From positions 1,426,001 through 1,490,000 of the forward strand of contig CP103025.1 of the NCBI GenBank assembly GCA_024752435.1: a DNA stretch of 64,000 nucleotides, written 5' to 3'. Positions 25,001 to 33,053 of this stretch are shown here, piece after piece. Each line of letters begins with the position of its first letter. The stretch's first letter is position 1. The notes beneath the pieces were generated by a model. The model saw nothing but the letters and a program-made list of their open reading frames with translations, searched no databases and was not told where the DNA came from. Source of the DNA: Allantophomopsis cytisporea. Lineage: Eukaryota > Ascomycota > Leotiomycetes > Phacidiales > Phacidiaceae. Both the position numbers and the translations under genes were made by a program.

Positions 25001-27731
25001 CGACGGTGATGATCACGTTAGCAAGAAGCGCACTGAGAACGGCTCTAGCACTGGCACGATCACAGGTCTCAGCAATGGTTCCACCAACGGTTCGAATGCA
25101 TCCGGTTCTACATCTATGCCTCCAGTAACTACCGCGTCTGATGCGACTCCTTCAAGCTCTACAGCTCCTTTGGCATCTGCTGCTCCATCTCACTCACTCT
25201 CAGCTGATCCAACCAGCACATCTTCCCCAGCAAAGATCAAGCGCAAGGCCGATGTGCAATTGACCAAGGATGACTTTGAAGCCGAGGAAAAAGCTGAGAA
25301 GGATGGTACATCTTCCACTAGTGGTGACAAGTCCAAGACATCCTTGCTTTTCGGTGCTGTTATCGATGGCAAGGACCAAGCTTCTGCTGCCCCTCCAAGC
25401 CCAAGAAAGATTGCTCCTCTCAAGAAGAGATCTGGATCACCAACCAAGCTGAAGGTCAACCCATTCGAGTCAATTCCAACTGGACCAAGCTCTCCAGCAT
25501 CAGCTACTTCAACTCCTGCAGCAGTATCGGCATCACCAGAGAAGCCAGCTGCGGCTTCGAACCCATTCGCCTCTCTTGCAGCAGTGAACACACCTCAGAA
25601 GCCAGCTGCGACTTCGAACCTCTTCGCTACCTCTCTCTTTCCAGCAGTGAACTCTCCACAGAAGCCAGCTGGTGCTTCGACTCCCTCCACCACTCCTGCA
25701 GCAGTGAACTCACCTCAGAAGCCAGCTGCGGCTTCAAACCCATTCGCCTCTCTAGCAGCAGTGAACTCACCTCAGAAGTCAGCTGCGACTTCGAACCTCT
25801 TCGGTACCTCTACCTCTGCAGCAGTGAACACACCAGAGAAGCCAGCTGCGACTTCGAACCTCTTTGCTACCTCTCTTTTTCCAGCAGTGAACTCCCCACA
25901 GAAGTCAGCTGGTGCTTCGACTCCATCCGCAAGCTCTAGCTCTGCAGCAGTAACCACCAGTTCGGAGAAGCCAGCTGCGACTTCAACTCCGTCTGGCACA
26001 CCTAAGGCAAATCCATTCCAGGTGAAGCCTACTACTACTCCATCGATGCCATCTGCCATCCAGCCTCCAAAGTTTGGAGCTGTCTCTGCGACTCCTTCTA
26101 TGCCATCTGCTCTTAAGGTTCCAACATTTGGAGCTCCAGCTGGTACCAATTTCTTGCAGCAGTTTGGTCAGAAGGCAGAGTCCGATGCAAAGAAGGCCAT
26201 GCAGAAGGCTAAGGATGAGGATTTTGATTCCGAGGAAGATGATGAGGCTGAATGGGAAGCTAAGTATCATGCAAAGCAGGCAGAGAAAAAGAAGGCCATC
26301 GAAGAGGCCGCAAAGAACAAGCCAGCTACTTTCACCTTCACAAAGGCTGCAACTTCATCTGAGAAGTCAGCTTCAGAGGAATCCTCTGCTGTCCCCCCAA
26401 GTATCGTCCCTTCAGCTAATCCCTCTGGAACTTCTACACCAGCTGCATCAGATCCACTGAAGGCTACTACCACCAGCTGGTTTCAACCATCTCCTACCCC
26501 ATCCGGTGCCTCTACTCCAGGTAGCACCTCGATTTTCGAAAGCAGCGCCGTAAAGAAGCCTGTCTTCACCGGTTTCTCCGCCCCTACCAATTCCAAGAAC
26601 AAAGCTAGTCCCTTCTTGAGTGACAGCTCAGATGATGAAGGTGAGCAATATAATAATACTCCAAATCAAATTTCAGATGCTGATCAATTTCACTACTTAG
26701 ATGCTGCGGGCAAGAACCAGAAAGCTACTCCAGTCAAAGAAACTGCAACAAGCACTGCACCAACTCCAGAGACCCCAGCACCATCGACTTCAACCGCTAC
26801 CAATCCTGCGCAAGAAAGCAGTTCGGGCGGTCTCTTCGGCCGCATCTCCAGGGATGCAAGCGGCAATCCAAAGTTCGACAAGGAGAATGCTGAAAAGGCA
26901 GCCAGTGCGTTACCACCTGCTCTCACCCCCCTCGCTAATCTTTCTCTCACCCCTTCTTTCGTCCCTGCTTTCTTTCCTTCCAACCAGTCTTCTGTTCCTG
27001 CTCTCAACAACGAGAATGTCAAGTTCGGCGGCTTATCAAGATTAGGTTCCACTCCAGCGACTTTCGGTGCCGTTGGTTGGGGCTCCTCCACCCCAGCAGG
27101 TCCACCTCCACAGACCACGAACGCAAGCCCTGCTCCAAGTCTTTTCGGCCACCTGGCTACACCAAAGCCATCGACTCCTGGCCTCTTCAGCAATCTTGGT
27201 GGCACCAAGCCAACCACCACAGGTTTGTTCGGTAGCACTGGAGCCACTAACGGAAGCACCTCGAACACCTCCTCATTGTTTCCATCTACCGCAGCGTCGA
27301 CCGCTACCTCCAGAGAAGGCTCTGCCTCGGTTGCCGACAATGCCAGCGATGACCGTGCCTCACCAGAACCTCAGATCAGCTTGACGTCTGGAGGTCCTGG
27401 TGAAGAAGAAGAAAGCGCCGTTCACGAGGTTCGCGCTAAGGCTCTCATCCATCAGGATGGCAAGTGGGTCACTAGAGGTCTTGGTCCCTTGAGAATTTTG
27501 CGACACAACCAGACTGGAACCAGCCGAGTCCTTCTTCGAGCTGACCCAAGTGGCTCAGTCGTTCTGAACAAGGGTCTTCTCTCTGGTGGTCGCTACCAGG
27601 TCAACGCAAAGACGGTCCAGTTCATGGCAGCTGCCGACGATGGCAAAGGTATCGAGTCATGGATCCTGCAAGTCAAGACTCCCGAATCAGCAAAGGAGCT
27701 TGGTGACGCACTTCTTAAGTACAAGCCTTAG
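22029..27731 (+). CDS. Nup2/Nup50-type FG nucleoporin with C-terminal Ran-binding domain
   Basis: A mobile nuclear-basket nucleoporin expected to bind FG-cargo receptors, importin alpha and Ran-GTP. The frame is open for 1900 codons, but 26641-26700 looks like a 60-nt in-frame intron; removing it gives 1880 residues. The start is the first ATG after an in-frame stop. The N-terminus (PRFPNLHNEARKIKENERLK) is basic and helical. Residues about 540-860 hold FG repeats of the SLFG/LFGT type. Residues about 890-985 form a predicted helical module (KHHQFLAMFRFEALKKAF). At about residue 1071 comes KRKADVQLTKDDFEAEEKAE, which resembles the importin-binding start of Nup2/Nup50 proteins. Residues about 1170-1320 are tandem PQKPAA repeats. 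The RanBP1-like domain fills about 1770-1880 (HEVRAKALIHQDGKWVTRG, VLLRADPSG). The length exceeds the usual Nup2 size, so the N-terminal ~1070 residues may be a fused module. Confidence 0.88.
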   Translation: MAGPQPRFPNLHNEARKIKENERLKRGKTKRNADAFASNSFGGSSASFGGTTSGNASPGMRPTAGSLFGGGFNPGTPSTFDFSAGASIGSNPFAFGSQSSASQPSSQETVPGFSFGSDSSSSSFPQTSFQFGGGEAKFVPQEDRGGRTDPSEWKDGHDVPQFDEGAMKRNSSFGSQAVPSAQGTLASSTISFQQQGTASLPLGHGQPESAEGASQATLKRRNSTEWNNLSALERARRKKPACANSAPAQQPFATPNFDLPSATPSMPSWQQQLGRQPAAKVSATATNPQVSLPAPTPAPTPAPTIASEARSDSGLRQDMLEYVGGTGRHQDVEMGANPTEIDNATVAAADAFLDALYEDTFELAGESERSSQQPSHPDSDVAEGESMEGLVEDSGEQAWAPVPPSQQPESSQDPYEPWQQWEETSEEFATETPVQVGSSMDLDEDDQLEVLMDLDADCSRALDEPSPDSFCEHLGSLPDAVRSPFDISQVQPLGLQQERFCGSDNGPNLTDRQLQFSTSADASSTAAVQSGPFGHDTGLAPSSSVPTAQASQPAPTGFGLFGGSASTHTQPAQATGPAFQPVPATNLFGSSGSNVFGSSSATPAATSLFSGFGQPHGGTPAAAQSAPAPAPAPAAAPIFAFGRPQQPQQARQQEQQEALPSPSSAVPSLFPASVGPSPSFATFNFGSSAPVPAPEQSAASASAPTSAGPPSLFAPTSSAPQGLFGSAPASSAAQPSVASTSLFGTSSSGAPKALFGTSSSSTPTSLFGTTASSTPKPLFGTPSTSSSAPTPSATTSETAQSSASTSEPAQSVVAPASTRAQPSAASSVASPANSVVAPASTRAQPSAAASTSEPTQQIAAPASTRAQFSAATPSSQPHIGDSKRSQNKLGTSDKTMALLQGTDVSGAVAHIPKSLPREKHHQFLAMFRFEALKKAFLKYVTSDFAMGGDMVEAARQFQELHDQIIKDCELKVIRLPEPINGKRRHDTEDGDDGDDHVSKKRTENGSSTGTITGLSNGSTNGSNASGSTSMPPVTTASDATPSSSTAPLASAAPSHSLSADPTSTSSPAKIKRKADVQLTKDDFEAEEKAEKDGTSSTSGDKSKTSLLFGAVIDGKDQASAAPPSPRKIAPLKKRSGSPTKLKVNPFESIPTGPSSPASATSTPAAVSASPEKPAAASNPFASLAAVNTPQKPAATSNLFATSLFPAVNSPQKPAGASTPSTTPAAVNSPQKPAAASNPFASLAAVNSPQKSAATSNLFGTSTSAAVNTPEKPAATSNLFATSLFPAVNSPQKSAGASTPSASSSSAAVTTSSEKPAATSTPSGTPKANPFQVKPTTTPSMPSAIQPPKFGAVSATPSMPSALKVPTFGAPAGTNFLQQFGQKAESDAKKAMQKAKDEDFDSEEDDEAEWEAKYHAKQAEKKKAIEEAAKNKPATFTFTKAATSSEKSASEESSAVPPSIVPSANPSGTSTPAASDPLKATTTSWFQPSPTPSGASTPGSTSIFESSAVKKPVFTGFSAPTNSKNKASPFLSDSSDDEGEQYNNTPNQISDADQFHYLDAAGKNQKATPVKETATSTAPTPETPAPSTSTATNPAQESSSGGLFGRISRDASGNPKFDKENAEKAASALPPALTPLANLSLTPSFVPAFFPSNQSSVPALNNENVKFGGLSRLGSTPATFGAVGWGSSTPAGPPPQTTNASPAPSLFGHLATPKPSTPGLFSNLGGTKPTTTGLFGSTGATNGSTSNTSSLFPSTAASTATSREGSASVADNASDDRASPEPQISLTSGGPGEEEESAVHEVRAKALIHQDGKWVTRGLGPLRILRHNQTGTSRVLLRADPSGSVVLNKGLLSGGRYQVNAKTVQFMAAADDGKGIESWILQVKTPESAKELGDALLKYKP
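25540..25985 (+). repeat. In-frame tandem repeat array of the nucleoporin
   Basis: Seven to eight imperfect units of 17-21 codons with the core PQKPAA(A/T)SN(P/L)F. A higher-order pattern is visible: the sequence of unit types (NPFASL, NLFATSLF, GASTPS) runs once and then repeats with small changes. At DNA level the units share cagaagccagctgcg. The array is likely to vary in copy number between strains. Confidence 0.85.
26641..26700 (+). other. Probable 60-nt phase-preserving intron inside the nucleoporin frame
   Basis: Donor GTGAGC directly after a run of acidic codons, branch site GCTGAT, acceptor TACTTAG. The length is a multiple of three and it has no stop, so the frame stays open either way. 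Splicing joins DSSDDE to DAAGKNQ. The retained segment (EQYNNTPNQISDADQFHYL) is AT-rich and unlike the Ser/Pro/Ala-rich protein around it. A 36-nt alternative (acceptor TTTCAG) is possible but too short for a normal fungal intron. Confidence 0.75.
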
Positions 27732-28068
27732 GGCAAGTACAGAACGACTGATGAAAGAGAAAGAAAGGAATAAAAAACAAAAAAGGTTCACGTATATATG
27801 ATGTCCGAGTATTACAAAAGGAAGAAGAAGAGCATGTCAGGTTTTTGATCGAAGATCATATCAGGGTTTGCATCATTTGGTTGGGAGGTTGCATTGTTAT
27901 GGAGGAACAAACAAGAGTCTGACGCTTTAAAGCTCAACTCAGAGCTGTAGCAGGAATTAGGAAGGAAAGCAGCATTGGAACAAGATGTGTCCTGGTTGCA
28001 TCTTCGATGTGGAGGCTTGATGGTTGCTCCAAACCGTGAGGGCAGTTCATGGGCCTACACGATGAAAC

Positions 28069-28330
28069 GAGATACCTGGGGGCTTCCTGGGCTCGTGACT
28101 TGTAGCGTTGGTGGGGTGCAGAGCTTGTCGCTGCTTGTGAGGAAGTGAGATACCTGGGGATTTCCTGGGCTCACAGCTTCTCACATGATGTGCCGACTCG
28201 CAATGTATCTCATTAACGCTATGGTCGCTCATCGAGCTGGTGGGGTGGGAAGCTGTCGCTGCTTGTGGGGAAGTGAGATACCTGGGGGTTTCCTGGGCTC
28301 ACGGCTCCTCACATGATGTGCTGACTTGCA
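28069..28330. repeat. Imperfect tandem repeat, three copies
   Basis: Copies start at 28069, 28147 and 28275, each with gagatacctgggg followed by ttcctgggctc. Between them lie copies of gtggggtg..agctgtcgctgcttgtg. Copies 2 and 3 also share ctcacatgatgtgc. The second interval is longer by about 50 bp because of an insertion containing atgtatctcattaacgct. Non-coding. Confidence 0.85.
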
Positions 28331-29042
28331 ACCCCCTCATCGGCACTGGAAGCCTGTGAATTATCTGAGTGGGAGTAGAGTGATCTGACGGTCAAAGCAG
28401 AGACGGTACAACATTGTGACTGCTTGTTCCTTTGCTGGGCTTTTTCTATGGTTTTATTCTTTTCGTATATGGAGTATGGGTGAAGGTCATTAGTGGCGTT
28501 CTTGTAGGATTTGGGTTGCATAGCATGGATGGCGCAGGGGCATTGGGAGGTATTTGTTTGTGACTGCTCTTCTTCTTCTAGGACTTCTTTGCTCAAACAA
28601 AAGGTTATGATTGACTATCGTTTGCTTTTGTGATCATGATTGATTCTTGCTTGCTTATGTGAGCGACTTTGACCTCGTGCTTCAATTGTGTTGGACATTT
28701 TCATGCCATCGTCGATTGCACAATTACATATTCAGCTTCAACCCTTCATCTCTCTTCAATTCTCTTTGCTCTTCTAGAGATGTACCGACCGCTGCTCACT
28801 TCTCATAGAGAACCACTGTCGCGATCTTGGTACCTCTGGAGTGGTTCCATCATCACCACTCACCACCAAAGCTCTCCCAAATTAACCGTGACTCCACATG
28901 GAATCCCGCAAACGCATTGCGTACTACGCCCCCACCAATTCCTGGACTTAAGATGCTCCCGAAACTTTGACGCTGTGCTACACGTGGTGAGATTCGTTGC
29001 CCAGATGAGGAAGCATCTCATCTCAGGCTCAGCAGCAATATG

Positions 29043-29069
29043 CACCACCACCACCACCACCACCACCAG
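29043..29069. repeat. CCA trinucleotide microsatellite
   Basis: About nine copies of cca, uninterrupted. It creates poly-His/Pro/Gly runs in chance reading frames and should not be taken as coding. Confidence 0.9.
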
Positions 29070-30075
29070 CGTCTTCCAGTTTCACCATGGGGATTACTCT
29101 CAAGTCAACGGCGATGATGCTTGGAACTTTAACAGCTACATTGTATACCAAGTCAGAAATAAACCCGTACATGTGCGCTGTACCGAAATCCTTCAGTAGC
29201 GATTCAACCGGTGGAAGGTTTAACTCCCCCCTCATCGTAGGCAATTGGGGATCTTCCTTTGTCACTGGCTTGGTTACACCATTGATCCTCAGGAATGTGA
29301 TTGGTGATTGGTCACCTCCTACGACCAATTCTATTCTGGGGCCGGATCTGCTTTGGATATTCGGTGGTAAGCTGCAGTTCATCAGAGCTGCTCTGAGTTC
29401 ATGCCGAGGGAGGCAGCGAGCTACTTATGAGATGCGAGGAATGTATTCCGGTGTATGTTGAGCGAATATCAGACTGCCGGCATATCGTGTTCGCTATATA
29501 AATCCATCCATTTTGCAAGCCGAATACGACGAGGAGTTCCTTTCGTGTACATCCCCAAGCTTTGATATTTTGAGACCACCATGTGCACTTTCGGCTGCTA
29601 GGAGAGAGCTGCAAGTCAATGGAATCCCGAATATAAGCTGACCATATCATAACGCCACATGACTGACTATATGTCGAGTTTTGGATTGAACGAATTTCCT
29701 ATAATCATGCCATATGAGATCACGTCACCATCCCAACAAAAACCACCAATAGCAATCACCGGTAGCATTCTCGTAGGACCATAGTAGAGTAGGCATTTTT
29801 GATTCTGATTCTATAATCAAAGCATGAACAGTCTAATGCCAGTCTAAACCCGCAAAAGCAGAAAATAGTAGGCCGTTTTCTCTTGTATGTTTAGTTTTGC
29901 CTCTAATCGCCACCAAGCCGCTCTGAAGTGGAAAAAAAAAAGAGAATGAAGATAACAATCACCAACCAGCCTGAAACATTAAGAACGCCATTGCGCCCTC
30001 CCAGGCTTCCCAAACTCATCCCCCCATCCTAGCATCCCAGCATATATATTTTTCCCCCTTTCCGTGAGCATTCAT

Positions 30076-31604
30076 CTACTCGTCCGCACCAACAACCATG
30101 CCCATCTTGGCGTCGCCAACGATTGGCTTAACCTCCTTAAGGGCTCTTGGTGGAACACCGATACCGTTGTGATTACGGAAGAAGAGGACACCCTGTCCCT
30201 CGCCCTTGGCACCTTCCGATGGTTCAACCCATTGGCAGGTTCTGGCGGAGCTCCACATGCTCTGGAGGAAACCGATAGAACCACCCTCAACGTTTGCGCG
30301 GTAGTGGCGGCCCATAACTGGCTTGATAGCCTCGGTAGCCTCATCGGCGTGGTAGAATGGGATGGTGGATACGTAATGGTGGAGCACGTGAGTCTCAATG
30401 ATGCCATGGAGGAGAGTGCGACCAACGAAACCGAATTCGCGGTCAATCGTAGCGGCAGCTCCACGGACGTAGTTCCATGATCCGGCGGTGTAGTGAGGAA
30501 GAGTTGGGTCGGTGTGCTGGAGATAGGTGATCGCAACTGCATATTATTAGAAACTCGAACTTCAATTTTGAGACTGCGTAACTTACCGAGCCAGTGGTTG
30601 ACCCAGAGGTATGGGATCAAGTACCAAACAGCCAAGTTGGCGAAACCGTAGTTCTTTCCAACCCAAACGAGAGCACTGATGGTAATGGCGAGACCGAGAT
30701 CACTCAACAAAATAAGCTTGGCGTCCTTGGCTTCATAGAGAGGGCTGGATGGGTTGAAGTGGTTGACACCAGTCCAGAAACCGTTCTTCTTGCCTTTTCC
30801 ACGGCCCTCGATTTGACGCTCGTGGTTGTTGTGTCCAGTAACGTTGGTGGACAAGTACATCAACCATCCACCGAGCTGCTGGGCGATCATGTGGGTGGCA
30901 GTGGCAATTGGGGTCTCCTCAGTCAATTCGTGAAGCTCGTGAACAAACCGTCCAATGCGGTTGGCGAAAACTTCGCGAGTCTTTGGGACAAAAACCATGT
31001 CACGCTCCATGTTGCCAGTGGCCTTGTGGTGCTTGCCGTGGGAGATCTTCCAGGAGAAGTATGGGACGAGAAGAGCAGAGTGAGCGAACCATCCAACTGT
31101 GTCGTTGAGGGTCTTGGACTCAGAGAACGACTGATGTCCACACTCGTGGGCCATAACCCAGAGTCCAGTGCCAAAAAGGCCCTGGAGAACAGTGTAGATA
31201 GCCCAGAGACCTGCTCTGACTGGAGTCGAAGGAATAGTCTCAGGAGTGACATAGTTGTGGAAGAGGTAGAAAGTAGCAGCCAACATGGCAATATCACGAG
31301 CGACATAGTAGAGACCTCGAACTGCTGAACGCTGGAAGCAGTGCTTTGGAATGGCGTTTCTGATATCGTTGATGGTGTAATCTGGGATTTCGAACTCGTT
31401 TCCATTGGTGTCGAGAAGACGACCATATGGCTTCTCCTTGGATTCTTCTTCAACTGAACCCATTGAGCTCAAGGAAGTGGAAGACGGAGATTGAGTGGGG
31501 CTGTCGTTTGGAGAGCCAGCAACAGTTGATGGGGCAGAGTCGACAGTTGAGGCAGTGGCAGTTCTGCGAACAGCACCTCTCGTTGGGACTGCGGTGGAAG
31601 CCAT
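30076..31604 (-). CDS. Delta-12 (oleate) fatty acid desaturase
   Basis: An ER membrane di-iron enzyme that turns oleoyl into linoleoyl chains, using cytochrome b5 as electron donor. Exons 30587-31604 and 30076-30536, with a 50-nt intron (30537-30586, GTAAGT..TGCAG), give 492 residues. An ATG 12 bases upstream (31616) is possible, but MASTAVPTRG fits fungal homologues better. All three histidine boxes are intact: HECGH (153-157), HGKHH (189-193) and HVLHH (389-393). The splice join reads NHWLVAITYLQHTDPTLPHY, a conserved family stretch. Four hydrophobic stretches flank the boxes. The first 60 residues are Ser/Thr-rich and variable, as usual. The HVLHHYVSTIPFYHADEATE segment supports the delta-12 rather than the omega-3 type. 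Desaturases of this class are commonly regulated by temperature; nothing in the sequence proves it here. Confidence 0.95.
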
Positions 31605-31804
31605 TGTATATGGCAAAAGTAATTATTTGGGGTGAGAGGGTTGATTATCTGACGTTATGATGAAAGAGCGTGAAATGAGGCAGAATTTGGACTCTAGCAA
31701 GTACAAGAGAGTGGTACAAGTCTATGATAGACCTGTGCTTGGTTTGTTGGGAAGGTCGAACTTTCAAACCACAAATTAATTCCCTGTACCGAGGAAGTTG
31801 GGAG

Positions 31805-31927
31805 CTGTATAGGGAAAAGTATCAGCAAGATGCAAAGGTATGAAGGATTGGTTGAGAATGAAGGATGAAGGATGAAGAATGAGGAATGAAGAATATAGAA
31901 TAAAGAATAAAGAATAAAAGAACTTAC
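31805..31927 (-). other. Probable 5' UTR intron of the desaturase gene
   Basis: On the minus strand the donor is CTG|GTAAGTT at 31927 and the acceptor CCTATACAG ends at 31805, with a GCTGATA branch-like site 19 bases before it. The element is 123 nt, longer than coding introns in the window, partly because it carries a degenerate GAATAAA/GAATGAAG simple repeat (about 31855-31920). Confidence 0.6.
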
Positions 31928-32285
31928 CAGCTTCACCACAATAACGAATTGGATTTTGCGGGAATTGTGAGAGGTGTGAAGGAGAAAGAGGGAGGGAGAG
32001 GAAGAAAAGAGATGTATCGGGGTCTGGTCGAGAGCTTTGCCTTATATTCATGCTCAACGCCGGGGCCAAGGGTTTTGAGGCCAGATACTCAGGCTTTTCC
32101 AAGGCAGGCACAGTCAGGTGTTTGCTCGAGCTGCAGCTCCGGCTCATGCTCATATTATTTATTCTTTATTATTTATTATTCGTGGACATATAAATTTGAT
32201 TGACTAGATACTAATTAGGTGACTTGGTGCCCTCATTGTTACAATTGGGTAAGTAGGAGTTGAGTCGACCAACCGACCAACCAAA

Positions 32286-32290
32286 GTCTA

Positions 32291-32325
<35 letters not shown>

Positions 32326-32365
32326 GAATCTTTACGGCTACGGTGTGTGTGGTGTGTGTGTGTGT
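32286..32365. repeat. CT and GT dinucleotide microsatellites
   Basis: A (TATC)/(CT)n run of roughly 14 dinucleotides (about 32294-32323), then after 20 bases an interrupted (GT)n run. It lies upstream of the desaturase gene. Confidence 0.9.
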
Positions 32366-33024
32366 TCTTGGTCTGTTCCCTTCGAAAAGGCACAACCTTC
32401 GCGCTAAACTTAAAGGGGCCAGGGGCGAGGGACTAGGGCATATTTAGTCCATTTTCTGCCGGATTGTAAGTCCCTACCCGTGCCTACATACCCTGGCAGT
32501 ACGGAGTAGTACTGTGTATTTTTTTTCTTCTTCTCTTCTTTGATGGACAATGAATGAGTGATGAGGGCGACATTCCCCGTACCTTGACCACCCCAGCCTT
32601 ACACTATCCTGGAAGTAAATACATCCTCTCCATGTTCTCGTACGAAGACCACCCGATCCATTGCCATTGTCAAAGTCTGATTGGAGCAAAAAGGTTCAAA
32701 GCCCTTCACAATGATGAACAAATGCCATGTGTTTCAACGGAGGCAGTACGGAGATGGCTTGGCTTGGCTTGGCTTGACCTTGACTTGACTTGACTTTGTT
32801 GATTTGTTGACTCTAGACCACCACTACTGTATGCAACTTGTACAGCGTATTTGCAGAATATTTGTAGACTTGATGAGGAGGAACACGGGGGAAGGGAGTA
32901 AAGAGGGGGTACGTATGTTTGTATGTATGTATGCTTGGTGCATGAAAATGCTTTGATTCCTCTTTCACATACACTCAATTTGTCACTCTGACTGTAAGTA
33001 GCTTGAGAAGCCGTTGTCAATGAA

Positions 33025-33053
33025 CTTGCTTGCTTGCTTGCTTGCTTGCTTGT
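33025..33053. repeat. CTTG tetranucleotide microsatellite
   Basis: Seven head-to-tail copies of cttg. Further short runs lie nearby: gtatgtat at about 32917-32933, and cttgg/acttg at about 32757-32796. Confidence 0.9.

Larger units (their letters stand above)
27732..30075. other. Convergent intergenic region with local repeats
   Basis: Lies between the nucleoporin stop and the desaturase stop. It contains an imperfect tandem repeat (28069-28330) and a CCA microsatellite (29043-29069). Frames at 28669-29199 (plus), 29087-29461 (plus) and 29029-29382 (minus) overlap one another and match nothing I recognise; none is supported as a gene. Confidence 0.55.

Noticed and set aside
26693..27340. 215-codon minus frame opposite the nucleoporin 3' part
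   Set aside because: Antisense shadow of the GC-biased coding frame; no domain and no promoter context.
29029..29461. Opposed 117- and 124-codon frames near the CCA repeat
   Set aside because: Both are open because of local composition; the poly-Gly end of one is just the microsatellite. No domain.
30064..31328. Long open frames on the plus strand opposite the desaturase (138 and 244 codons)
   Set aside because: They are antisense shadows of a biased coding sequence; the minus strand has all histidine boxes and correct splice sites.
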